A stretch of DNA of 5,198 nucleotides from Bacillota bacterium (GTDB lineage: Bacteria > Bacillota > Clostridia > Peptostreptococcales > Anaerovoracaceae): positions 1-5,198 of the forward strand of contig JAEDNK010000099.1 of the NCBI GenBank assembly GCA_016302545.1. Reading direction: 5' to 3'. This document shows positions 1 to 5,198 of the stretch, piece by piece. How positions within the stretch are numbered: the stretch's first letter is position 1; each line of letters starts with the position of its first letter. Both the position numbers and the translations under genes were made by a program. The notes beneath the pieces were generated by a model, which saw only the letters and a program-made list of their open reading frames with translations, was not told the DNA's origin and did not search any database.

Positions 1-372
1 ACGGCGACCACAGTATGCGTAGTGGACGAGAAGAAAAACTACATTGGCGGTATGATTTATCCCGGTGTGAATACGGCGCTCAATGCCCTTGCACGTAACG
101 CATCGCAGTTAAACAATATTAGCCTTGACGAGCCGAAGCAGCTCATCGGGCGCAACACTATAGACTGTATGAAGAGCGGCGTCATCTATTCCAACGCTGC
201 CGCAATAGACGGTATCATAGAGAGAATTGAAGGTGAGATGGGCCGCCGGGTGACGGCAGTTGCCACAGGAGGACTGGCCCGCGTTATTACACCTTTCTGC
301 AGAAAGAAGGTAATTCTCGACGAGGACCTGCTGCTTAAGGGTCTGTGGGTGATATATAAGAAAAACAGATAA
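1..372 (+). CDS. coaX: Type III pantothenate kinase, C-terminal part (5' end outside window)
   Basis: This is the C-terminal ~123 residues of a type III pantothenate kinase, the cytoplasmic enzyme that phosphorylates pantothenate in the first step of coenzyme A synthesis. The reading frame is open from base 1, so the gene starts upstream; the GTG at 22 is an internal valine codon, not a start. Family features visible are TATT near the window start (from the conserved GTATT block), the YIGGMIYPG segment, IGRNTIDCMKSGVIYSNAA, and ATGGLARVI near the C-terminus. The full family length is about 255 residues, so roughly half is present. The residue two after TATT is Cys, where many homologues have Asp; from memory, clostridial members often differ here, so I do not read it as inactivation. 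The gene ends in TAA, and 43 bp without an evident terminator separate it from the next gene on the same strand. Confidence 0.93.
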   Translation, partial: TATTVCVVDEKKNYIGGMIYPGVNTALNALARNASQLNNISLDEPKQLIGRNTIDCMKSGVIYSNAAAIDGIIERIEGEMGRRVTAVATGGLARVITPFCRKKVILDEDLLLKGLWVIYKKNR

Positions 373-401
373 AATTTAAAAGAGAAAGAATGATTTTACG
401 C

Positions 402-406
402 GGAGG
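402..406 (+). promoter_or_regulatory. Ribosome binding site for the 808-residue sensor
   Basis: GGAGG lies 9 nt upstream of the ATG at 416. It supports this start over the in-frame ATG at 431, which has no comparable purine block. The rest of the 43-bp gap is A-rich and shows no recognisable -35/-10 pair. Confidence 0.8.
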
Positions 407-415
407 TTTTGGATA

Positions 416-2842
416 ATGTCAGGAACAAGCATGGCATATGGAGTGCTTTGTCTGCTTTCCATGATGCTGGCCGCAGGCTGCTACTACAGAACTACATATA
501 GAGAATTCCGCCTTCAGCTCGTGTTTGTCGCTGTACTTGCGGTTAATACGGGATATTTTATGCTGTCAATTTCTAAGACTCTTGAAGGAGCTCTTATGGC
601 AAACAGCCTGGCTTATCTGGGCTCTGCGGCACTTCAGCCGGCAATGCTTCTGACTGTAATGGATATGTGTAAAGTCAGACCTAAACGGGAAAAGCTTTTT
701 ATCGCCGCCTTGCTGATTATAGGAGCCGCAGTGTTTGTCCTGGCCTCAAGCGGAGGAATTAGCACTCTTTACTATGAGGAGGTTTCGCTGACTTTTGTAA
801 AAGGAACCTCTATGCTTCAGAAGGAGTACGGCCCGCTGCATTTTTTATATACTGTATATGTAGTGGCGTATTTTATCGCTATGTCGACAGTAATACTGGT
901 TTCTTCGGCAAAAAAGCGAATCGGTGAGCTGAAGCATGCCGCTTTTATGCTTGCAACAGTGCTGCTTAACATATTTGTCTGGATCGCTGAGAAGTTTGTA
1001 GATGAAGAATTTGAATTTCTTTCCGTGTCCTATGTAGCTACGGAAATGTTAATTTTCATAATATACAGTGCAGTCCGCGGATATGGCTCTCTGGAAAGCG
1101 GACAGAAAACCAGAAATACCAACATCGTATGCCTGACTATGGTGTTTCTGGCAAGCGTAGTCAGAATAATAATAAAAAGTGATGAAACATTCTACTCCGC
1201 TATTTCATACAACTCCATTGTATATTCTCTTTTTACCGCTGCCCTGTTCCTGTGGATATGGCAGATAAAGAGAAGAATTCTTCAGGATACTGTGCGCCGC
1301 CATCTAATTGCTGCGGGGCTTTTGATGATTTTCTGGATGACCATCAGAACAATAAAGTACGAGTTCATCCTTTCAGGGTGGAGTGCGTGCCGTTACATCT
1401 GGTACATGTATTATATTCCGATGATTTTTATCCCGCTGCTCATGTTCCTTTCGGTTCTTCATATAGGCCTGAGCTACGACAGTACAATAAGCCGCAGGTG
1501 GGATTTGCTTTTCATACCTGCAGGTCTGCTGGCACTGGCTGTTCTCACCAACGATATACATCAGCAGGCTTTCAGATTCATCTACGGGCTTGAAGCCTGG
1601 GACGAGGTAAATATAGTAAGAGGACCTGTATATTATGCTGCCATGACATGGATGGCGGTTCTTTTTATCGCAATGCTCGCAGTGGCCTTCGCCCGCTGTT
1701 CAGTGGCGGCACAACGGAGAAAAATATGGATTCCGGCCATACCTCTTGTCATAGGTCTGGTATATACAATACTCGTAGTGACAGGATCGGAAAACCTGCT
1801 TCTTGAAATGTTCCTTGTACCTGAGATGGGCTGTCTGCTTTTCGCATCTTTTATGGAAATTCTCATATGTCTGGGTTTTTTGCCCTCCAATGACTATTAC
1901 GGAGTCCTTTGGAACGCATCATCCATCGGCGCCGGTATTATGGAAAGAGACGGCACTGTCAGGTACAGGGCAGCCAGAAGTGTGGATGTAAGTCTTCAGC
2001 AGGTCAGAAATGCTGTTGCTGAGGCGGTTCTCCTTGATGACGGAAACATCAGCCTGGTGAGCATACACGTAAAAGGCGGCTATGGCTATTGGACCCGCGA
2101 TATTACGGAAATAAACAGGCTTAACCGTGAGATAGAAAACCTGGGAGATGTCATCGCAGAGGAAAACACCATGCTTGAGGCCGAAAACCGCATAAAAGAA
2201 AAACTTATGCGGATTAAGGAACAAAACCGTCTCTATGATCATATTTCCGAAACAGTCAAGCCTCAGCTTGACACAATAAATTCGATTCTGGATAATCTCT
2301 CGCAGGAAGAGGAAGAATTCGAGATGACCATGAAATACGCATGCATTCTCAACTCATACATAAAGAGACATTCCAATCTGCTTTTGCTGCAGAAACAGAA
2401 TGGTGCACTTTTTGGCTCAGAGCTCAGAAGGGCCGTAGCAGAGTCTATGGAATATGTGAAGCTATACGGAATTAAAACTTTGTTTTCATGCCGTGATGAG
2501 GGAGTCTGTGATGGCAAAGCAGCGCTGACGGCTTACGAGGTTTTTGAAGGAATATTGGAAAAAACCATACCGGGTGCCAGCCACATGCTGGTTTTTCTGG
2601 ACATCTGCACAGATGGCCTTTATTTGAAAATGGAAATCGAAATACCGGACGCAATGTCCGACGAAGTACCCGGCGGAATGTCCGACGGATTGTCCGCCGG
2701 CCGTATTCCTCCCGATTTCATGGCCTTAAAACTGGCTGCCTCAGGCGGCAGTCTGGAGACAGAGCGCGACGGTGCCACTGAATATGTTTCGCTGGCATTG
2801 CCCCGGGAGACAAAAAACTGCGGGGGAGGTGAGGTGCGATGA
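416..2842 (+). CDS. Large multi-pass membrane sensor with degenerate histidine-kinase tail (putative pseudokinase)
   Basis: This 808-residue protein is probably a membrane receptor. By eye it has about 15 membrane segments in two blocks. Residues 6-220 (seven segments) resemble the 7TM histidine-kinase N-terminal domain, with YLGSAALQPAMLL at 67-79 and YGPLHFLYTVY at 138-148. Residues 235-488 (about eight) repeat that layout, with YIWYMYYIPMIFIPLL at 327-342 and LTNDIHQQAF at 377-386. A PAS-like stretch follows (~492-562), then a charged coiled coil (~560-605) and a DHp-like helix around NRLYDHISETVKPQL (604-618). The last ~110 residues align loosely with a HATPase domain: the N-box position in AYEVFEGILEKT (706-717) has no Asn, and no DxG or GxGxG glycine boxes are present. 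His609 is not followed by Asp/Glu as in an H-box. I infer it does not phosphorylate by itself. It overlaps the next kinase gene by 4 bp. The ligand is unknown. Confidence 0.85.
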   Translation: MSGTSMAYGVLCLLSMMLAAGCYYRTTYREFRLQLVFVAVLAVNTGYFMLSISKTLEGALMANSLAYLGSAALQPAMLLTVMDMCKVRPKREKLFIAALLIIGAAVFVLASSGGISTLYYEEVSLTFVKGTSMLQKEYGPLHFLYTVYVVAYFIAMSTVILVSSAKKRIGELKHAAFMLATVLLNIFVWIAEKFVDEEFEFLSVSYVATEMLIFIIYSAVRGYGSLESGQKTRNTNIVCLTMVFLASVVRIIIKSDETFYSAISYNSIVYSLFTAALFLWIWQIKRRILQDTVRRHLIAAGLLMIFWMTIRTIKYEFILSGWSACRYIWYMYYIPMIFIPLLMFLSVLHIGLSYDSTISRRWDLLFIPAGLLALAVLTNDIHQQAFRFIYGLEAWDEVNIVRGPVYYAAMTWMAVLFIAMLAVAFARCSVAAQRRKIWIPAIPLVIGLVYTILVVTGSENLLLEMFLVPEMGCLLFASFMEILICLGFLPSNDYYGVLWNASSIGAGIMERDGTVRYRAARSVDVSLQQVRNAVAEAVLLDDGNISLVSIHVKGGYGYWTRDITEINRLNREIENLGDVIAEENTMLEAENRIKEKLMRIKEQNRLYDHISETVKPQLDTINSILDNLSQEEEEFEMTMKYACILNSYIKRHSNLLLLQKQNGALFGSELRRAVAESMEYVKLYGIKTLFSCRDEGVCDGKAALTAYEVFEGILEKTIPGASHMLVFLDICTDGLYLKMEIEIPDAMSDEVPGGMSDGLSAGRIPPDFMALKLAASGGSLETERDGATEYVSLALPRETKNCGGGEVR
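2654..2701 (+). repeat. In-frame 4 x 12-bp tandem repeat inside the degenerate ATPase domain
   Basis: Four consecutive 12-bp units sit in frame: ATGTCCGACGAA, GTACCCGGCGGA, ATGTCCGACGGA and TTGTCCGCCGGC. They match the third unit at 11, 8, 12 and 9 of 12 positions. They encode MSDE-VPGG-MSDG-LSAG (residues 747-762 of the 808-residue protein). This lies between a predicted strand (KMEIEI) and the segment before SGGSLETE, where a working kinase would have its ATP lid. Slippage expansion in a segment with relaxed constraint is the simplest explanation. Confidence 0.7.
2825..2832 (+). promoter_or_regulatory. Ribosome binding site for the histidine kinase, inside the upstream gene
   Basis: GGAGGTGA lies 6 nt before the ATG at 2839 and inside the last codons of the upstream gene, where it encodes part of its GGGEVR tail. 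Together with the ATGA stop/start overlap it points to translational coupling of the two membrane proteins. Confidence 0.85.
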
Positions 2843-4134
2843 CTGCATACATCAATCTGGCTGAGTACTGCCATACCTTTTTTGCCATCAGTGCCATCGT
2901 TCTGATTCTTGGCGCGGCATATATCATAGCGGCAGCAGTCGCCATGCGCCTGAGCCGTGGTTATGCTACATGCTCAGTGGTCCTGGCAGCTGCAGTTTTT
3001 ATCATTTTGCAGAGCATGGCCGATGTGAGCCTATGCGCCAATGAAGTGGATCCGAGGTTTTCCTTACCGGCGGTAATTCTTAAAGATGTTCCGTGGATTA
3101 TTGTCGCTCTTGTAATGGTTGTGATTTTTGCAGCGGAGGTGCTGTGCCTTGTGGCAGTAAACCGTGCCGGTCGTGATAAGCTCAGCCCGGGTTCCGTAAA
3201 AGAAAGTCTGGATGCGCTGCCTGACGGTGTATGCTTTTTCTCTGAGGACGGCAGGATTCTCCTGTCCAACCGCCGGATGCAGCATATAAGCAGCGATATT
3301 ACCGGTATCGGTATTCTCAACGGAGAAAAACTCTGGCGATGTATCGAGGAAAAATCCGTCAAGACGGATGTGAGCGACGGACTGGTGATTTTTACATCGG
3401 ATTCAAAGGTCTGGAATGTGCGCCGCAGTGAAATTGAGGCGGAAGGAAATCGGATTAATGAGATTGTTGCACTCGATGTCACCGAGCAGTATGAGCTGCG
3501 CCGGGAACTTGAGGAAAGAAATGAGCGACTCAATAGCGTAAACGAGCGACTCAGAATTTTTAGCCGTGATATGTCAAGACTCACCGCCGAAAAGGAACTT
3601 CTCGACGCAAAAATCAAAGTTCACGACGACCTTGGCCGTTCACTGCTGGCTTTCAGAGCCTACCTTACAGCCGAACCGTCAAAGCGAGACCGCAGCAAGC
3701 TTCTGCCTTTATGGCGATATGTTATTTCAGTTATGAAAAAAGAGACTGCTCCGTCAGAGGAGTGGGATGCTATAGAAAAAACTGCGGAAAGCCTTCATAT
3801 ACAAATTGAAATTAACGGCGACCTGCCTGCCGGTCTTGCCGACCTGCCTGTGAGCGGGGAAGTCAGGTCAGCCATTATGGCGGCCATACGCGAGTGCCTG
3901 ACAAACACGGCTCGCCATGCACGCGGAGACAGGCTTTTCATCTTAATAAAATGCGGCGCTGATGCTCCCCACGGCATCAGAGTTGAAATTACAAATAACG
4001 GCAGAGCCCCGCTTGTGCCGATTCAGGAAGCCGGAGGACTCAGCAACCTACGCCACATGGTGGAGCGTGCAGGCGGCATTATGACCATAGAAAGTTCTCC
4101 GCAGTTTCTGCTGCGGCTGGACTTTAAATCTTGA
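2839..4134 (+). CDS. Membrane sensor histidine kinase (HisKA_3-like, PAS-containing)
   Basis: This 431-residue sensor kinase probably phosphorylates the response regulator encoded next to it. It has three likely membrane helices (about 13-36, 42-60 and 83-107), a PAS-like domain (~121-215, LPDGVCFFSEDGRILLSNRR and ending VALDVTEQ), a coiled coil (~216-255), the phospho-acceptor block VHDDLGRSLL with His262, and a HATPase domain (~341-431). ATPase motifs are the N-box ECLTNTARHA (Asn356), a G1-like ITNNG (386-388, Asn replacing the usual Asp) and the G2-like GGLSNLRHMVERAGG (399-413). HDxxG resembles the NarX/DesK group, but Arg267 occupies the position five after the His where those kinases have a phosphatase Gln. 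The start overlaps the upstream stop (ATGA) behind a strong Shine-Dalgarno, and 13 bp separate it from the regulator. Kinase identity is secure; signal and precise family name are not. Confidence 0.9.
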   Translation: MTAYINLAEYCHTFFAISAIVLILGAAYIIAAAVAMRLSRGYATCSVVLAAAVFIILQSMADVSLCANEVDPRFSLPAVILKDVPWIIVALVMVVIFAAEVLCLVAVNRAGRDKLSPGSVKESLDALPDGVCFFSEDGRILLSNRRMQHISSDITGIGILNGEKLWRCIEEKSVKTDVSDGLVIFTSDSKVWNVRRSEIEAEGNRINEIVALDVTEQYELRRELEERNERLNSVNERLRIFSRDMSRLTAEKELLDAKIKVHDDLGRSLLAFRAYLTAEPSKRDRSKLLPLWRYVISVMKKETAPSEEWDAIEKTAESLHIQIEINGDLPAGLADLPVSGEVRSAIMAAIRECLTNTARHARGDRLFILIKCGADAPHGIRVEITNNGRAPLVPIQEAGGLSNLRHMVERAGGIMTIESSPQFLLRLDFKS

Positions 4135-4147
4135 TAGGAGAAAATTC

Positions 4148-4804
4148 ATGGACACAAAAAAGACAGAACAGAACATGCAGCCGGCAAAGGTGCTGGTGGT
4201 AGATGATCAGCTGGTAGCACGCCAGCTATTCGAGATGTACCTGTCAGGCAGCCCAAAATATATTCTGGCAGATTCTCTGTCTTCTGCATCTCAGGTGGAG
4301 GAATATGTAAAGTACAACCGTGTGGATCTGATTCTTATGGATATACTGATGAACGACGGCTCCAACGGACTTGAAGCCGCCGCGGCAGTAAAGAAAATTT
4401 CCCCCGAAACTAAAATCGTGGCCGTGACCTCCATGGTAGAAGCCACATGGCTGAAACGCGCCGAAGACATAGGAATAGAAAGCTTTTACTATAAGGAGGC
4501 ACCCCAAGAGACCATTATGGATGTCCTTGACCGCACAATGGCAGGAGAATCGGTTTATCCTGATACTCCTCCAACCGTGCCGATGGGTCTGGCCGGCAGC
4601 GAAAAGTTTTCAGAGAGGGAGTTGGATGTACTTCGCCTCATGACCACCGGAATGTCCAACTCCAAAATTGCCGACAAGCTTAACATATCCGAGGGAACGG
4701 TAAAGACATACATCCACAGTATGCTGGTCAAAACAGGCTTCGACAACCGCACCGAGCTGGCCATCGAAGCCAGAGTGCGTGGCATAGTGGCACATATTGA
4801 CTGA
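4148..4804 (+). CDS. NarL/FixJ-family response regulator with LuxR-type HTH
   Basis: This 218-residue cytoplasmic regulator has a receiver domain (~13-130) with the acidic pair Asp19-Asp20, phospho-acceptor Asp65 in LILMDILM, Thr94 in VTSM and Lys116 in YYKEA, so all catalytic receiver residues are present. A ~20-residue linker leads to a LuxR-type helix-turn-helix (~153-212) with FSERELDVLRLM, the turn GMSNSKIADKLNISEGTVKTYI and the C-terminal NRTELAIEARVRGI, all close to the family consensus. AGGAG at 4136-4140 lies 7 nt before the ATG. It follows the kinase gene by 13 bp and is the natural partner of that kinase. It most likely acts as a phosphorylation-dependent transcription factor. Its targets cannot be read here, although autoregulation or control of a neighbour outside the window is plausible. 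It is the last gene of the cassette; the DNA after its stop codon is repeat-rich. Confidence 0.95.
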   Translation: MDTKKTEQNMQPAKVLVVDDQLVARQLFEMYLSGSPKYILADSLSSASQVEEYVKYNRVDLILMDILMNDGSNGLEAAAAVKKISPETKIVAVTSMVEATWLKRAEDIGIESFYYKEAPQETIMDVLDRTMAGESVYPDTPPTVPMGLAGSEKFSERELDVLRLMTTGMSNSKIADKLNISEGTVKTYIHSMLVKTGFDNRTELAIEARVRGIVAHID

Positions 4805-4806
4805 TT

Positions 4807-4901
4807 GGTGGATGCACTGCTGCATGACAGATGAGCTGCCCCACCTGGCGGATGCGCTGACGACCCTGCGGATGCGCTGCCCACCCATGGCGGATGCACT
4901 G
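4807..4901 (+). repeat. Five imperfect copies of GGCGGATGCRCTG, ~20-bp period
   Basis: Copies begin at 4807 (GGTGGATGCACTG), ~4826 (degenerate, core CAGATGAGCTG at 4828-4838), 4847 (GGCGGATGCGCTG), 4867 (TGCGGATGCGCTG) and 4889 (GGCGGATGCACTG). Start-to-start distances are 19, 21, 20 and 22 bp, close to two helical turns, and the spacers are C-rich (CCCACC-like). The array starts 3 bp after the regulator's stop codon. Periods are not multiples of three, so it is not a conserved coding repeat. It could be a DNA-binding array or a decayed tandem duplication. Confidence 0.75.
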
Positions 4902-4902
4902 A

Positions 4903-4942
4903 CCCCCCAAAATTGTGGAAAAAAAGCCGATTTACTGGGGGA
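4903..4942 (+). repeat. Hairpin repeat unit A (C5...ACTGGGGG)
   Basis: Measured from 4904, this 38-nt unit runs from CCCCC to GGGGG at 4937-4941. It can fold by pairing the C and G runs, with AAAT (4910-4913) against ATTT (4930-4933) inside. Read directly, it matches the reverse complement of unit B (5008-5045) at about 26 of 38 positions, including an identical right end TTTACTGGGGG. It is therefore one half of an inverted pair. Confidence 0.6.
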
Positions 4943-5005
4943 AATATAGATGAAAATGTAAAATATAGAAAAAAATCCGAGAAATTTGAGCTGTTTTGCG
5001 CGAAA

Positions 5006-5047
5006 ATCCCCCAGTAAAATGCATCTTTTGCGCATTTTTCGGGGGAT
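5006..5047 (+). repeat. Hairpin repeat unit B, inverted copy of unit A
   Basis: ATCCCCC (5006-5012) pairs perfectly with GGGGGAT (5041-5047), and inside it AAAATGC (5016-5022) pairs with GCATTTT (5032-5038) around a 9-nt loop, giving 14 base pairs in 42 nt. The C5-to-G5 core is 38 nt, the same as unit A, and is its inverted copy. No strong T-run follows on either strand (the minus strand has only TTTT), so it is not a typical rho-independent terminator, though a termination or RNA 3'-end role cannot be excluded. Confidence 0.7.
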
Positions 5048-5050
5048 GCC

Positions 5051-5088
5051 TTTAACCCTTTTAACCCCTTTTAACCCTTCTTTCAACC
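5051..5088 (+). repeat. TTTTAACCC short tandem repeat cluster
   Basis: TTTAACCC (5051-5058), TTTTAACCCC (5059-5068), TTTTAACCC (5069-5077) and a degraded TTTCAACC (5081-5088) follow one another directly with a period of about 9-12 bp. This gives a helically phased, strand-asymmetric pyrimidine tract of unknown function. Confidence 0.7.
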
Positions 5089-5150
5089 TTTGCTTTTTTT
5101 ACTCCCTTTTTAAATACCCCCGAAAGGTCACATATCAACTACCTGATGAT

Positions 5151-5175
5151 AACGCCACGAAACGGGGCGGTTTTC
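5151..5175 (+). terminator. Possible rho-independent terminator
   Basis: AAC-GCC-A-CG, loop AAA, CG-G-GGC-G-GTT forms an 8-bp stem with one A/G mismatch and one bulged G. It is followed by TTTCT, so the T-run from 5171 is TTTT then CT. This could end the transcript that begins upstream of the cassette. The U-tract is short and the stem imperfect, so the call is tentative. Confidence 0.45.
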
Positions 5176-5198
5176 TAATACTATATATGCGAAATATT

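Larger units (their letters stand above)
4805..5198. other. Repeat-rich intergenic region without a convincing gene
   Basis: About 390 bp follow the regulator without a credible coding region on either strand. The first ~100 bp are GC-rich and made of a degenerate ~20-bp repeat. From about 4905 the sequence becomes A/T-rich with isolated C and G runs forming inverted hairpins, then a pyrimidine-rich stretch (5049-5115) with TTTTAACCC repeats, then a possible terminator. A 9-bp direct repeat, AAATATAGA, occurs at 4942-4950 and 4961-4969, and TTTTGCGC occurs at 4994-5001 and 5026-5033. No tRNA- or rRNA-like sequence was recognised. Confidence 0.75.

Noticed and set aside
1252..1593. 113-codon plus-strand frame inside the 808-residue sensor
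   Set aside because: It lies in another frame of a strong membrane-protein gene, is rich in Cys/His/Pro, and has no family features; a shadow.
2961..3617. 218-codon open frame on the minus strand inside the kinase gene
   Set aside because: Ser/Arg-rich low-complexity translation with no recognisable motif, fully antisense to a well-supported kinase gene; a shadow frame.
4824..4949. 41-codon plus-strand frame starting in the 20-bp repeats (MTDELPHLADAL...)
   Set aside because: It has only a weak, distant GGTGG upstream. The repeats it covers are spaced by non-multiples of three, so the reading frame is not preserved between copies. It ends inside hairpin unit A; probably fortuitous.
4931..4964. 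Possible promoter TTTACT ... TAAAAT
   Set aside because: The spacer is 22 bp, outside the usual 16-18 bp, and the -35 coincides with the hairpin arm; A/T-richness alone explains the match.
4807..5047. CRISPR array
   Set aside because: The repeats are short (13 bp), degenerate and closely spaced, with similar C-rich spacers; there is no 24-36 bp conserved repeat and no cas gene.
4610..5086. 158-codon minus-strand open frame spanning the regulator's 3' end and the repeats
   Set aside because: It needs a TTG start without a properly spaced Shine-Dalgarno site, translates repeats into irregular sequence, and overlaps the regulator's helix-turn-helix antisense.
5171..5198. Possible -10 (TATATAT) near the window end for a downstream gene
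   Set aside because: No -35 at a suitable distance and no gene start visible before the window ends; cannot be supported.

Overview
The window looks like chromosomal DNA from an anaerobic Gram-positive bacterium of the class Clostridia. Three things suggest this: the close resemblance of the truncated first gene to clostridial type III pantothenate kinases, strong purine-rich Shine-Dalgarno sites, and a sensor with the 7TM histidine-kinase N-terminal architecture common in that class. The family-level placement (perhaps Lachnospiraceae-like) is a guess from remembered protein sequences, not a search.

Layout: (1) 1-372, the 3' part of coaX, cut by the window edge. (2) 416-4804, a compact, co-directional three-gene signalling cassette: a very large polytopic membrane protein whose cytoplasmic end resembles a histidine kinase but lacks the ATP-binding motifs; a second, smaller membrane histidine kinase with intact phospho-acceptor and N-box motifs; and a NarL/FixJ-type response regulator. 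The first two genes overlap by 4 bp, the third follows after 13 bp, and each has a good Shine-Dalgarno site, so they are almost certainly one transcription unit. No promoter or terminator is visible in the 43 bp between coaX and the cassette, so read-through from coaX is possible. (3) 4805-5198, a repeat-rich intergenic region of about 390 bp with no convincing gene. It contains five imperfect copies of a 13-bp motif every ~20 bp, two inverted 38-nt C5...G5 hairpins, a short TTTTAACCC repeat cluster and a possible rho-independent terminator near the right end.

How the genes may work together (inference): the 808-residue protein carries two consecutive multi-pass sensory modules and a catalytically dead kinase-like tail, so it is best read as a receptor or scaffold. 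The 431-residue protein would supply phosphorylation through His262, and the regulator (Asp65) would carry the signal to DNA through its LuxR-type helix-turn-helix. The signal and target genes cannot be read from the sequence. The pseudokinase/kinase/regulator trio and the structured repeats downstream of it are the parts most worth following up.
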